From: Stenotrophomonas rhizophila | GTDB taxonomy: Bacteria; Pseudomonadota; Gammaproteobacteria; Xanthomonadales; Xanthomonadaceae | Assembly (NCBI RefSeq): GCF_000661955.1 | Contig: NZ_CP007597.1 | Coordinates: forward strand, 2,708,984-2,772,983 | DNA: 64,000 bases | Direction of reading: 5' to 3' | Notes under the pieces: model-generated | What the model was told of the DNA's origin: nothing | Databases searched by the model: none | Seen by the model: only the letters and a program-made list of their open reading frames with translations | In this document: piece after piece, positions 1 to 8,833 of the stretch | Layout: every line of letters starts with the position of its first letter | Numbering within the stretch: position 1 is the first letter of the stretch | Position numbers and translations under genes: made by a program

Positions 1-2
1 TG

Positions 3-515
3 CAGATCAGCGACATGGATCGCGGCTACTACGCGACCCATAACCTGACCCTCGCCCAGCACCCGTCGGAAAACGATGAGCGCCTGATGGTGCGCCTGCT
101 GGCCTTCGCGCTGAATGCAGAGGACCGCCTGGAGTTCGGCCGCGGCCTGAGTACCGACGACGAGCCGGACCTGTGGCACCGCGACTACACCGGCGACATC
201 CTGCAATGGATCGACCTGGGCCAGCCCGACGAATCGCGCATCCGCAAAGCCTGCAATCGCAGCCGGCAGGTGCAGGTGATCACCTTCGCCGGGCACGGCG
301 CCGATATCTGGTGGAGCAAGCAGGCCAAGGGCCTGGAGCGCTTCGACAACCTCTCGGTGCTGGATCTGGACAGCACCTTCGTGGAACGCTGGGCCGAGCA
401 GATCCAGCGCGCCATGCGCTGGAATGTGCTGATCCAGGATGGCGAAGTGCAGCTGATCAACGACCAGATGCAGCTGGACGTGATCCCGACCTGGCGTAAG
501 CGCATCAAGGAATGA
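3..515 (+). CDS. yaeQ: YaeQ family protein, 5' end cut by the window edge
   Basis: The reading frame is open to the first bases of the window, so about 15-20 N-terminal residues are missing. An internal ATG at 15 is not the true start. Recognised by the YaeQ-like segments LTLAQHPSENDERLMVRLLA, DDEPDLW, DLGQPDESRIRKAC and IQDGEVQLI, which align with E. coli YaeQ throughout. YaeQ has a PD-(D/E)XK nuclease-like fold. It was once proposed to be an RfaH-like antiterminator, but its function is unsettled. The stop overlaps the next gene's start by 4 bases (ATGA), so the two are probably co-translated. Confidence 0.9.
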   Translation, partial: QISDMDRGYYATHNLTLAQHPSENDERLMVRLLAFALNAEDRLEFGRGLSTDDEPDLWHRDYTGDILQWIDLGQPDESRIRKACNRSRQVQVITFAGHGADIWWSKQAKGLERFDNLSVLDLDSTFVERWAEQIQRAMRWNVLIQDGEVQLINDQMQLDVIPTWRKRIKE

Positions 516-1708
516 GCCAGGCGATGAAGCCCATTGCATGCGACGTGCTGGTGATCGGCGCCGGCGCGGCCGGGCTGATGTGCGCGCTCACCGCCGGCCA
601 ACGCGGCCGCATGGTGCAGGTGATCGACCATGCCAACAAGGTCGGCAAGAAGATCCTGATGTCTGGCGGCGGGCGCTGCAACTTCACCAACACCGGCACC
701 ACGCCGGCCAATTTCCTCTCGGCCAACCCGCACTTCTGCAAGTCGGCGCTGGCCCGATATACGCCGTGGCACTTCATCGAGATGGTCGAACGCCACGGCA
801 TCGCCTACCACGAGAAGGAACTGGGCCAGCTGTTCTGCGACATCTCCTCCAAGCAGATCGTGCGCATGCTGATGGACGAGTGCCAGGCCGCCGGCGTGCA
901 GGTGCGCACCGACTGCGGGGTGACCAAGGTCGAACGCGGCAGCGACGGTTTCCATGTCACCACCGCACAGGGGCAGTTCCATGCCGCCTCGCTGGTGGTG
1001 GCCACCGGCGGGCTGTCCATCCCCAGCCTGGGCGCCAGCGGCTTCGGCTACGAGCTGGCCCGCCAGTTCGGGCATGAGGTGCTGCCCACGCGCGCCGGGC
1101 TGGTCCCGCTGACCCTGAGCGGCAAGCATCAGGAACGCTTCAACGACCTCAGCGGGGTGGCCCTGCCGGTGACGGCGCGCTGCAACGATGTAGCCTTCAG
1201 CAACTCCATGCTGATCACCCACCGCGGCATCAGCGGCCCGGCCATCCTGCAGATCTCCTCGTTCTGGCAGCCCGGCGACGACCTGCGCCTGGACCTGCTG
1301 CCAGGCCAGGACGCGGAAGGCTGGCTGCGCGCGATGAAGCGCGACCGCGGCGCCGCCGAACTGCGCACGGTGCTGTCCGAAGTGCTGCCGCGGCGGCTGG
1401 CGCTGCGCCTGTGCGAGCACTGGCTGCCCGACCGCCCGGTCAAGCAGATCGACGAACCGCAACTGCGCGAGGCCGCGGCGTTGCTGCAGGGCTTCCCGCT
1501 GGTGGCCAGCGGCACCGAGGGTTACCGTACCGCCGAGGTCACCCTGGGGGGCGTGGACACCCGCAAGGTGTCGTCCAGTACGTTTGAATCGCAGTTGGTT
1601 CCCGGCCTGCACTTCGTGGGGGAAGTGCTGGACGTGACCGGCTGGTTGGGCGGGTACAACTTCCAGTGGGCCTGGGCCAGCGGCCATGCCGCAGGCCAGG
1701 TGGTGTAA
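512..1708 (+). CDS. YhiN-type NAD(P)/FAD-dependent oxidoreductase (HI0933 family)
   Basis: A 398-residue flavoprotein. The N-terminus carries a dinucleotide-binding motif (VLVIGAGAAGLMCAL, residues 9-23) followed by KVGKKILMSGGGRCNFTN, the hallmark of the HI0933/YhiN family. The C-terminus has TGWLGGYNFQWAWASG, the second FAD-contacting segment. Length matches the family (about 390-400). The substrate of these soluble oxidoreductases is not known. The start at 512 overlaps the yaeQ stop (ATGA); a second ATG at 524 is an alternative. No regulator is adjacent. Confidence 0.92.
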   Translation: MSQAMKPIACDVLVIGAGAAGLMCALTAGQRGRMVQVIDHANKVGKKILMSGGGRCNFTNTGTTPANFLSANPHFCKSALARYTPWHFIEMVERHGIAYHEKELGQLFCDISSKQIVRMLMDECQAAGVQVRTDCGVTKVERGSDGFHVTTAQGQFHAASLVVATGGLSIPSLGASGFGYELARQFGHEVLPTRAGLVPLTLSGKHQERFNDLSGVALPVTARCNDVAFSNSMLITHRGISGPAILQISSFWQPGDDLRLDLLPGQDAEGWLRAMKRDRGAAELRTVLSEVLPRRLALRLCEHWLPDRPVKQIDEPQLREAAALLQGFPLVASGTEGYRTAEVTLGGVDTRKVSSSTFESQLVPGLHFVGEVLDVTGWLGGYNFQWAWASGHAAGQVV

Positions 1709-1798
1709 GCCGGCGGCGGATTCGTGACCGGCTACCGTTTGCCGCATGGACGTATCCACAGCCATCGTGTATCAAGTTTGCAGTCCGGGGAGTAGTGA

Positions 1799-3871
1799 AT
1801 GCAGAACACGAATGACATGACCGTGCGCCTGCTGATCGTGGATGACAGCGGTGAAAACGCTGAAACCATCGTCAGCACGCTGCGCAACAGCGGCATCGCG
1901 GTGCGCCCGGCGCGCCCGCAGCACGCCGAGGAGCTGGCCCAGATCCTGGGCAGCCAGCCGATCGACCTGGTGCTGGCCGCGCCTGCGCAGAGCATTCCGC
2001 TGCTGCTGGTCACCCAGCAGATCGCGGCCAGTGGCAAGGACATCCCGATGATCCTGCTGGCCGAGTCGATCGACGAGAACGAATGGGTGGAAGCCGGGGC
2101 CAACGGCATCCGCGCCATCGCCCTGCGCAACCGCCCCGAGCACCTGCTGGCGGTGGTGCGCAACGAGTGGACCGACCTGCACGCGCGCCGCGGGCTGCGC
2201 CGCATCGAAGCGCAGATGCGCGAAACCGAACGCCGCTGCGATGCCCTGATCTCCTCCTCGCGCGACCCCATCGCCTACGTCCACGAAGGCATGCACATCC
2301 GCGCCAACGAGGCGTACCTGGAGATGTTCGGCTACGAATCCTTCGACGACGTCGAAGGCATTTCGCTGCTGGACATGGTGGCCCCGCAACACGTGGACGG
2401 CTTCAAGCAGCTGCTCAAGTCGATGAGCAAGGGTGAGGCGCCACCGCCGCAGTACCAGGTGGATGCGCGCAACCAGGACGGCGCGGTGTTCCCGGCCACC
2501 ATGGAATTCACCCAGGCCAGTTACGAAGGCGAATCCTGCCTGCAGGTGGTGTTCCGCCGCCGGCGGATGGAGTTCGACCCGGAACTGGCCCGCGAGGTCG
2601 AAGACCTGCGCCAGCGCGACCAGGTCACCGGCCTGCTCAACCGCCCCACCTTCATGCTGCACGTGGAGAACGCAGTGGCCCAGGCCGGCCGCAGCGAGGG
2701 CCAGTTCGGCCTGCTGCTGATCGAGCCGGACCACTACGCGCGCCTGCTGCCGGACATCGGGCTGGATTCGGCCGATGCGCTGATCGGCGCACTGGGCCAG
2801 GTGCTGGCCGCCAGCGTCGGCGATGTGGCACAGGTGGCCCGCTTTGGCGAGCACAGCTTTGCGGTGCTGACCGAAGGCGCCTACGCGCAGACGGTGGCCC
2901 TGGCCGACCAGATCCGCGACGCGTTCGCCGGCCAGGTGTTCAGCATCGGCGAGCGCTCGGCCACGGTCACCGTCAGCATCGGCGGCGTACAGGTGGGCGA
3001 GAAGATCGCCAGCATCGGCCAGGTGCTGGCGCGCGCCACCGAATGCCAGCAGGCGGCGTCGGAACTGGGCAACACCACGCGCATCTTCGATCCGGCCGCC
3101 ATCGACCGGGTGGAAGAAGAACGCATCCAGCGCTGGGTCACCCGCATCCGCGAAGCGCTGGGCGGCGACGGCTTCCAGTTGCACTACCAGCCGGTGCTGA
3201 GCCTGCAGGGCGAGCCGCTGGAGCTGTACGAGGCGTACCTGCGCCTGGACAACAACGGCGAACTGCTCAGCCCCACCGCGTTCCTGGGCATCGCCGAGGA
3301 ACATGGGCTGCTGGCCGACATCAACCGCTGGGTGGTGGCGCACGCCATCGGCGTGCTGGGCGAGCGCGCACGCGCCGGCCACCCCACCCACATGATGGTC
3401 AAGATCACCCCCGAATCGTTCAACGACCCGCAGATGGTGGCCACCCTGCGCCGCGAACTGCAGGCCCAGGGCGTGCCCGGCGAGCGGCTGTGGCTGCATG
3501 CGCCGGAAGCGAAGGTGTTCACCCACCTGCGCAATGCCCAGCAGTTCCTGGCCGAGGTGGCGCCGCTGGGCTGCCGGATCGGCCTGGAGCAGTTCGGCTC
3601 GGGGCTGGATTCGTTCCAGCTGCTGGCGCACTTCCAGCCGCAGTTCCTCAAGCTGGACCGCGACTTCACCCGCGATGTGGCCAGCACCCGCGAGCACAGC
3701 GAGAAGATCAGCGAAATCACCGCACGCGCGCAGTCGGCCAACATCCGCACCATCGCCGAGTTCGTCGCCGATGCCAACTCGATGAGTCTGTTGTTCAGTG
3801 CCGGCGTGGACTACGTGCAGGGCGACTTCGTCGGCCCCGCCGGGCCGGTGATGAATTTCGATTTCGCGTAA
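1799..3871 (+). CDS. fimX: FimX-like c-di-GMP receptor: degenerate REC-PAS-GGDEF-EAL protein
   Basis: 690 residues: a receiver-like domain (about 8-125), a PAS domain (about 140-260), a GGDEF-like domain (about 270-425) and an EAL-like domain (about 440-690). All catalytic signatures are degenerate. The receiver has DLVLAAP where the phosphorylatable Asp should be. The GGDEF motif reads GEHSF, the EAL motif reads EAY (ELYEAYLRL), and the DFG loop is EQFGSGLDS. This fits FimX of xanthomonads and Pseudomonas, which binds c-di-GMP through an inactive EAL domain and drives type IV pilus assembly with PilZ and PilB; that role is family knowledge. A GGGGAG ribosome site lies just before the ATG. 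FimX identity is inferred from architecture and degeneracy. Confidence 0.85.
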   Translation: MQNTNDMTVRLLIVDDSGENAETIVSTLRNSGIAVRPARPQHAEELAQILGSQPIDLVLAAPAQSIPLLLVTQQIAASGKDIPMILLAESIDENEWVEAGANGIRAIALRNRPEHLLAVVRNEWTDLHARRGLRRIEAQMRETERRCDALISSSRDPIAYVHEGMHIRANEAYLEMFGYESFDDVEGISLLDMVAPQHVDGFKQLLKSMSKGEAPPPQYQVDARNQDGAVFPATMEFTQASYEGESCLQVVFRRRRMEFDPELAREVEDLRQRDQVTGLLNRPTFMLHVENAVAQAGRSEGQFGLLLIEPDHYARLLPDIGLDSADALIGALGQVLAASVGDVAQVARFGEHSFAVLTEGAYAQTVALADQIRDAFAGQVFSIGERSATVTVSIGGVQVGEKIASIGQVLARATECQQAASELGNTTRIFDPAAIDRVEEERIQRWVTRIREALGGDGFQLHYQPVLSLQGEPLELYEAYLRLDNNGELLSPTAFLGIAEEHGLLADINRWVVAHAIGVLGERARAGHPTHMMVKITPESFNDPQMVATLRRELQAQGVPGERLWLHAPEAKVFTHLRNAQQFLAEVAPLGCRIGLEQFGSGLDSFQLLAHFQPQFLKLDRDFTRDVASTREHSEKISEITARAQSANIRTIAEFVADANSMSLLFSAGVDYVQGDFVGPAGPVMNFDFA

Positions 3872-3876
3872 GGGGC

Positions 3877-3904
3877 GTCACGACCAACGGTCGTGACCCA
3901 CTAC
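3877..3904 (-). repeat. GTAG-headed palindrome supplying the TetR stop codon
   Basis: A perfect 9-bp inverted repeat (GTCACGACC / GGTCGTGAC, 3877-3885 and 3889-3897) with its GTAG head on the minus strand at 3904-3901. The TAG of that GTAG is the stop codon of the tetR gene. It lies between convergent fimX and tetR and may also act as a bidirectional terminator, although no T-tract follows. Confidence 0.75.
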
Positions 3905-4488
3905 CGGGTGGCCAGCAGGCCGCGCAGCAGCAGATCAAGCGCGGCCTGTGCCTGGCGCAGACGCTCGGTTGCGTCGGGGTTCTCGGCAATCCAGAACGCC
4001 GCTTCGGCCAGGCTGCCGTAAATCAGCGAGGCCAGCGCCTGCGGGTTGGCGTCCGCCACCACACCCAGGCGCATGAGGTTCTCGATCAGGCCCTGCATCG
4101 AGGCGACGCAGTGGCGCTGCGCCTCCGGTGATGCCCCGCCCAGCACCGCGCGCGCATCGCGCAGCACGATGCGTTGGATATCCGGCTCCAGCGCCATCTG
4201 CAGGTAGGCATGGCAGCGGCTGCGGAACCCGTCCCATGGGTCGGCCGCAGTGGCCGAAATCGTCTGTAGGCGGGCATCCATGGCGGCGTCCAGCTGCGCC
4301 ACCAGGGCCTGCAGCAATCCCTTCTTGTCGCCGAAATGGTGATACAGCGCGCCCCGGGTGAGCCCGGCCTGCGCGGTCAGATCGTCCATCGAGGCGTCCG
4401 CATAGCCCTGCGCGGTGAACACGGCGTGCGCGGTCGCCAACAGGGCCGCGCGGGTTTCTTCCATCTCGGCACGGGTACGGCGGGCCAT
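3901..4488 (-). CDS. TetR family repressor, divergent from an MFS pair
   Basis: 195 residues. The N-terminal helix-turn-helix spans about residues 10-55 (TAQGYADASMDDLTAQAGLTRGALYHHFGDKKGLL), the canonical TetR DNA-binding pattern. The ligand-binding C-terminus is unassigned. It is transcribed away from two exporters, and the gap between them carries repeated palindromes, so it very likely represses itself and the exporters and is released by an exported compound (inference). Its TAG stop lies inside a GTAG repeat. Confidence 0.9.
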   Translation of the reverse strand: MARRTRAEMEETRAALLATAHAVFTAQGYADASMDDLTAQAGLTRGALYHHFGDKKGLLQALVAQLDAAMDARLQTISATAADPWDGFRSRCHAYLQMALEPDIQRIVLRDARAVLGGASPEAQRHCVASMQGLIENLMRLGVVADANPQALASLIYGSLAEAAFWIAENPDATERLRQAQAALDLLLRGLLATR

Positions 4489-4503
4489 CCGGTCAACTCC
4501 TTA

Positions 4504-4576
4504 CATACGGCACGTATGATTATTTACATTCACCCCGTATGTATATAGGATTTTATTCATACATGTCGTATGTATG
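4504..4576. promoter_or_regulatory. Palindromic operators between tetR and the MFS genes
   Basis: Two perfect inverted repeats: CATACG-3-CGTATG (4504-4518) and CATACAT-5-ATGTATG (4558-4576). A related half-site, CGTATGTAT, lies at about 4536-4544. All share CATAC/GTATG arms, as expected for TetR dimers. The AT-rich character contrasts with the surrounding GC-rich DNA and probably covers both divergent promoters. Confidence 0.8.
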
Positions 4577-4621
4577 TTCGTCCGCCCATCGGGCCGACGG
4601 CCGAATCCTGGAGAAACACCG

Positions 4622-5863
4622 ATGCTCGCCCCGTACCGAATCCTGTTCGCCGCCCCCGGAACCGGGCGCTTCGCCCTGGCCGGGCTGCTGGCGCGCCTGC
4701 CCCTGCCGATGACCGGCATCGGCATCATCACCCTGCTTGCGCAACTGCGCGGCAGCTACGCCCTGGCCGGCAGCGTGGCCGCCACCTTCGTCCTCACCTA
4801 CGCGCTGCTGTCGCCGCAGATCTCACGCCTGGTGGACCGCCATGGGCAATCGCGCGTGCTGCCGGTCGCAACGGCGATCAGTGTGTTCGGCATGGCGCTG
4901 CTGCTCGCCGCCGCCTCGCGGCAAGCACCGGCATGGACGCTGTTTGCCGGGGCGGTGCTGGCCGGGTCCATGCCCAGCATGTCGGCGATGGTGCGCGCGC
5001 GTTGGGCCGCGATGTTCCGGGGGCAACCGCGCCTGCAGACCGCCTACTCACTGGAAACCGTGCTGGACGAAGTGACCTTCATTGCCGGTCCGCCGCTGGC
5101 GGTGGGGCTGTCGGTGGCGATCGATCCGCTGGCCGGCCTGTTCGCTGCCGCCGTGCTGTTGGCCCTGGGCGTCGCCGCGCTGGTCGTGCAACGCGGCAGC
5201 GAACCGCCGCTGCAGCCCATCGATGCGGGCGACCGCCACGGGTCGGCGCTCGGCGTGGCGAACGTGCGTCTGCTGGCGCTGCTGATGGTGGCGATGGGTG
5301 TGATTGTCGGCACCGTGGACATCACCAGTGTCGCCTTCGCCGAGCAGCGCGGCGTGCCCGGTGCGGCCAGCGTGGTGCTGTCCGCCTATGCACTGGGCTC
5401 GTGCGTGGCCGGCCTCTTGTTCGGTGCGGTGTCGCTGCGTTGGCCGCTGCGGCGGCTGCTGTTGCTGGGCGGCATGGCCACCGCGCTGTCCACCCTGCCC
5501 CTGCTGCAGGTGGACAGCATCGCCGCGCTTGCGGTGGCCGTGCTGGTGGCCGGGGTGTTCTTCGCCCCGACCATGATCGTGGCGATGTCGATCGTGGAAC
5601 GGCTGGTGCCTGCGCATCCGCTGACCGAAGGCATGACCTGGCTGCTGGCCGGGCTCAACGTGGGCGTGGCGATGGGTGCGGCCGGTGCTGGCCAGGTCGT
5701 GGATATCGCCGGTGCACGCGCGGGATTTGGGGTCGCCGTGACCGGTGCTGCGTTGGTGGTGATCACCACGCTGTGGGTGCATCAACGTCTGCCCGCCAGG
5801 ACTGCCGCCGCACCCGATGCGGCCGAAGCGCCCGCCACCCTTGTTGCAGGATCCGACCGATGA
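4622..5863 (+). CDS. MFS transporter, first of a coupled pair
   Basis: 413 residues from the ATG at 4622, chosen because GGAG (4610-4613) sits at proper spacing; upstream in-frame sequence has no ribosome site. Hydrophobic segments fill the protein in the 12-helix MFS pattern, with an MFS loop-like SRLVDRHGQSRVLPVA near residues 75-90. It is probably a drug or metabolite exporter of the inner membrane. Substrate unknown. The stop overlaps the next ATG (ATGA at 5860). Confidence 0.88.
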   Translation: MLAPYRILFAAPGTGRFALAGLLARLPLPMTGIGIITLLAQLRGSYALAGSVAATFVLTYALLSPQISRLVDRHGQSRVLPVATAISVFGMALLLAAASRQAPAWTLFAGAVLAGSMPSMSAMVRARWAAMFRGQPRLQTAYSLETVLDEVTFIAGPPLAVGLSVAIDPLAGLFAAAVLLALGVAALVVQRGSEPPLQPIDAGDRHGSALGVANVRLLALLMVAMGVIVGTVDITSVAFAEQRGVPGAASVVLSAYALGSCVAGLLFGAVSLRWPLRRLLLLGGMATALSTLPLLQVDSIAALAVAVLVAGVFFAPTMIVAMSIVERLVPAHPLTEGMTWLLAGLNVGVAMGAAGAGQVVDIAGARAGFGVAVTGAALVVITTLWVHQRLPARTAAAPDAAEAPATLVAGSDR

Positions 5864-7065
5864 CCCGCGTTTCCATTGCCCCCTCCCTCGCACAGCGTCC
5901 ATGGTTGGCGGTGGTGGCCGCCGGCCTGGCCACGTTCTCGGTGGTCACCACCGAGATGTTGCCGGTAGGCCTGCTGTCCAGCATCGCCGAACAGTTGGGC
6001 ACGCGCACCGGCACCGTGGGCCTGACGCTCTCGCTACCGGCGCTGCTGGCCGCGGTGTTCGCCCCGATCGCGGTGATCGGCGCCGGGGGCATTGACCGCC
6101 GCTGGATCCTGGCGGGCTTGCTGGCCCTGCTGGTGGTCGCCAACCTGGCCTCGGCGCTGGCGGTGGACATTTACTGGCTGCTCGCCGCCCGGGTGCTGGT
6201 GGGGTTCTGCATGGGGGGCATCTGGGCCATCGCCGGTGGCCTGGCGGCGCGGCTGGTGCCGGCCGAGGGCGTGGGCCTGGCCACGTCGATCATCTTCGGC
6301 GGTGTCGCGGCGGCGTCGGTGCTGGGCGTGCCGCTGGGTACCTGGATCGGCGACCTGGCCGGCTGGCGATGGGCCTTTGCCGGCATGGCGCTGTTCAGCG
6401 CTGCGGTGCTGGCACTGCATCTTCTGGCGATGCCCGCGCTGCCGGTAGCGTCCTCGCCTACCCTGCGCCAGTTGCGCGCGCAGCTGGGCAACCGGGCGTT
6501 GCAGGCAGGGTTGCTGTTGACGCTGCTGCTGGTCGGCGGCCACTTCATGACCTTCACCTTCGTGCGGCCGCTGCTGGTCGGCGTGGCCGGCATCGATCCG
6601 CGCTGGATGGGTGCGGTGCTGTTCGGCTATGGCATCGCGGGCATCGGCGGCAATTTCCTCGCTGGCACCGCGGCTGCGCGTCGCACGGCACCGACCGTCG
6701 CGGCCATTGCGTTGGGCCTGCTGCTCACGCCGGTGCTGTTCCTGACCATCGGTGACACGGTCGCCGGTGGCACCGCCGTGCTGCTGGTCTGGGGGCTGGC
6801 CTACGGCGGGGTGTCGGTGGCGTTGATGACCTGGGTGATGCGGGCCGCGCCGCACGCCGTTGAAATGGCCAGCGCGCTCTATGTCGGCGTGTTCAACGTC
6901 GGCATCGCGTTGGGCTCATGGAGCGGCGGCCAGCTGATGGACGGGCCGGGACTGAGCATCATGCTGTGGACGTCGGCCGGCTGTGCCGGCGCCGCGCTGA
7001 TTCTGGCGGTGGTGCTGACCGCACGTGGACAGCCGCCGCGGACGCAAACGACAAACGCCGGGTAA
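5860..7065 (+). CDS. MFS transporter (DHA1, AraJ/SotB-like), second of the pair
   Basis: 401 residues starting with the ATG at 5860 that overlaps the previous stop. The start ATFSVVTTEMLPVGLLSSIAEQL is typical of DHA1 exporters of the AraJ/SotB/YdhP kind. RVLVGFCMGGIWAIAGGLAARLVP is the conserved helix-4 region. Twelve hydrophobic segments are visible. Two complete MFS proteins encoded back-to-back under one TetR operator suggests paired exporters for related compounds (inference). Confidence 0.9.
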   Translation: MTRVSIAPSLAQRPWLAVVAAGLATFSVVTTEMLPVGLLSSIAEQLGTRTGTVGLTLSLPALLAAVFAPIAVIGAGGIDRRWILAGLLALLVVANLASALAVDIYWLLAARVLVGFCMGGIWAIAGGLAARLVPAEGVGLATSIIFGGVAAASVLGVPLGTWIGDLAGWRWAFAGMALFSAAVLALHLLAMPALPVASSPTLRQLRAQLGNRALQAGLLLTLLLVGGHFMTFTFVRPLLVGVAGIDPRWMGAVLFGYGIAGIGGNFLAGTAAARRTAPTVAAIALGLLLTPVLFLTIGDTVAGGTAVLLVWGLAYGGVSVALMTWVMRAAPHAVEMASALYVGVFNVGIALGSWSGGQLMDGPGLSIMLWTSAGCAGAALILAVVLTARGQPPRTQTTNAG

Positions 7066-7077
7066 TCCCGGCGTTTG
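7052..7077. terminator. Stem-loop overlapping the MFS stop codon
   Basis: A perfect 11-bp stem (CAAACGCCGGG, 7052-7062; reverse complement at 7067-7077) with a TAAT loop that contains the last bases of the MFS stop. There is no T-tract, so termination strength is uncertain. A second GCGCCCC/GGGGCGC hairpin (7093-7110) lies before the fabV stop. Both sit between convergent genes. Confidence 0.6.
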
Positions 7078-7116
7078 CAGTGCAGCTCAGGCGCGCCCCT
7101 GATGGGGCGCCCTGGG

Positions 7117-8373
7117 TCAGGCCATGTCGACCAGGTTTGGAATCTGCACGTCGGTGGCCACGTCGGCGTCGTAATCCACGCCGTCCACGCCGAACCCGAA
7201 CAGGCGCAGGAAGTCGGCCTTGTAGCCGGCCAGGTCGCTGATCTCGTACAGGTTCTCGTTGGTCACCTGCGGCCACAGGGCCACCACTTCGCCCTGCACG
7301 TCCGGCGCCATTTCCTTGTAGTCCGCACGCAGGCGGCCCGCGTCGTCGATCAGGTCAACCTGGCGGTCGCCATCGGTGAGCGCGTGGCGCAGGCGTTCGG
7401 TTGCGGTGCCGGTGTCCTTGCCGCCGTACACGATGTCATACAGCGTATCGAGCTGCTCGATGCAGCCTTCGTGGGTGCCCTTGGCCTTCATCACCTTGAA
7501 CAGCAGCGAAAGGTACAGCGGCATGGTCGGGATGGCCGAGCTGGCCTGGGTGACCACGGCCTTGAGCACCGACACGCGTGCATCGCCGCCGATGGCCTGC
7601 AGCTTTTCACGCAGGCCCAGTACCTTGTTGTCCAGGTCCTTCTTGGCCGCGCCGATCGAGCCGTTCCAGTAGATGGCCTGGGTGATTTCTTCGCCCACAT
7701 AGGTGAAGGCGGTGGTGGTGGCGCCGTCGGCCAGCACGCCCGCTTCCAGCAGCGCGTCGATCCACATCTGCCAGTCTTCGCCGCCCATCACCGCCACCGT
7801 GCCGGCCACTTCTTCCGGGGTCGCCGGTTCAATGGTGGTCTGGGTGATCACTTCCTTGTCGGTGTCCAGGCCGCGCAGGGTGATCGGCGCGCCGATCGGC
7901 TTGAGCGTGGAGCTGATGATCTCGCCGGTCTTGGGATGCTTGCGGCGCGGCGCGGCCAGGCTGTACACCACCTGGTCGACCTGGCCCAGGTCCTGCTTGA
8001 TCAGTTCGATGACCTTGGCCTTCACTTCATCGGAGAAGGCATCGCCATTGACGCTCTTGGCGTACAGGCCGGCCTGCTCGGCGTACTTGTGGAAGGCGGC
8101 GGTGTTGTACCAGCCGGCCGTGCCGGGCTTGGTTTCGGTGCCCGGACGCTCGAAGAACACACCCAGCGTGGCGGCATCGCTGCCGAAGGCGGCGGTGATG
8201 CGCGCGGCCAGGCCGTAGCCGGTGGAGGCGCCGAGCACCAGCACCTTCTTGGGGCCATTGGCGATCTTCGGCTTGGCCTGGATGTATTCGATCTGCTGCT
8301 TGACGGCCGCATCGCAGCCGACGGGATGGGTGGTGACGCAGATGAAGCCGCGCACACGCGGTTTGATGACCAT
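7117..8373 (-). CDS. fabV: Enoyl-[acyl-carrier-protein] reductase FabV
   Basis: 418 residues. The start [20 protein letters not shown] and [20 protein letters not shown] (NAD(H)-binding loop) match FabV almost word for word. The catalytic Tyr-(8)-Lys pair is present as [10 protein letters not shown]. FabV catalyses the last reduction of each fatty-acid elongation cycle and is the triclosan-tolerant isoform. The ATG at 8373 is preceded by GAGG (8378-8381); an open frame continues upstream but is not conserved. Single-gene unit. Confidence 0.96.
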   Translation of the reverse strand: MVIKPRVRGFICVTTHPVGCDAAVKQQIEYIQAKPKIANGPKKVLVLGASTGYGLAARITAAFGSDAATLGVFFERPGTETKPGTAGWYNTAAFHKYAEQAGLYAKSVNGDAFSDEVKAKVIELIKQDLGQVDQVVYSLAAPRRKHPKTGEIISSTLKPIGAPITLRGLDTDKEVITQTTIEPATPEEVAGTVAVMGGEDWQMWIDALLEAGVLADGATTTAFTYVGEEITQAIYWNGSIGAAKKDLDNKVLGLREKLQAIGGDARVSVLKAVVTQASSAIPTMPLYLSLLFKVMKAKGTHEGCIEQLDTLYDIVYGGKDTGTATERLRHALTDGDRQVDLIDDAGRLRADYKEMAPDVQGEVVALWPQVTNENLYEISDLAGYKADFLRLFGFGVDGVDYDADVATDVQIPNLVDMA

Positions 8374-8530
8374 GGAAACCTCGTTTGGACTGGCGCAGGC
8401 CGGGCCTGCGCGATGAAAAGGGGCGGTGCGCGCCACCGGGGCGGCTGCGCGGAACGCATGGGATCGTAGTGTGCGGGGCGGTGTTTCACAACCGACGGGG
8501 GTGTATGGCGGGTTGCTCGCCCCGGTGTTG

Positions 8531-8637
8531 CGAGGGACGGGATGGGCATGGCGGGACACGCCGTAAACCCGTCCTTGGGGGCTCGTGGTCCGCATCCATG
8601 CGGCCCAACGGTCCCGCCACGCCCATCCCGTCCCTCG
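8531..8637. repeat. Long inverted repeat with nested hairpin
   Basis: Arms 8531-8557 and 8611-8637 are 27 bp and reverse-complementary except for one position that would form a G-U pair in RNA. The 53-bp loop contains a smaller perfect hairpin CCGCAT-CC-ATGCGG (8590-8603). It lies in the non-coding gap 8374-8783. No ORF with support is present. Confidence 0.75.
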
Positions 8638-8669
8638 CCCGACAGTGGGCTGCGCGCGGAGAGAAGAGC

Positions 8670-8765
8670 AGCCGGGCAGAGCCCGGCTCTACGCGCTTTC
8701 ACGCCCCGTAGAGCCGGGCTCTGCCCGGCTGCCACACAATCCGTAGAGCCGGGCTCTGCCCGGCT
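8670..8765. repeat. Three SMAG/GTAG palindromes
   Basis: Three identical 23-bp units at 8670-8692 (minus orientation), 8708-8730 (+) and 8743-8765 (+). Each has a GTAG head and AGCCGGGC/GCCCGGCT arms. This is the SMAG repeat type known from Stenotrophomonas maltophilia. They occupy the gap between fabV and the insertion sequence. Confidence 0.88.
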
Positions 8766-8833
8766 GGGCTTTTACCGCCGCGCTGACCCGTCCTGCCATA
8801 GGTTGACACCTGTGGTGGATGAACCGGCCGCCG

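Noticed and set aside
185..1765. 526-codon minus-strand open frame over yaeQ and the flavoprotein
   Set aside because: A shadow frame of GC-rich coding DNA: low-complexity His/Gln/Arg content and no domain, while the plus-strand genes are clear.
4570..7065. 831-codon frame that would fuse the region upstream of MFS1 with MFS2
   Set aside because: The first 430 codons are Arg/Ala-rich and lie out of frame with the real MFS1. MFS2 begins at the ATGA overlap at 5860.
8670..8765. CRISPR array made of the repeated 23-bp units
   Set aside because: Units are palindromic, in mixed orientation and irregularly spaced (15-16 bp); no cas genes. They match GTAG repeats.
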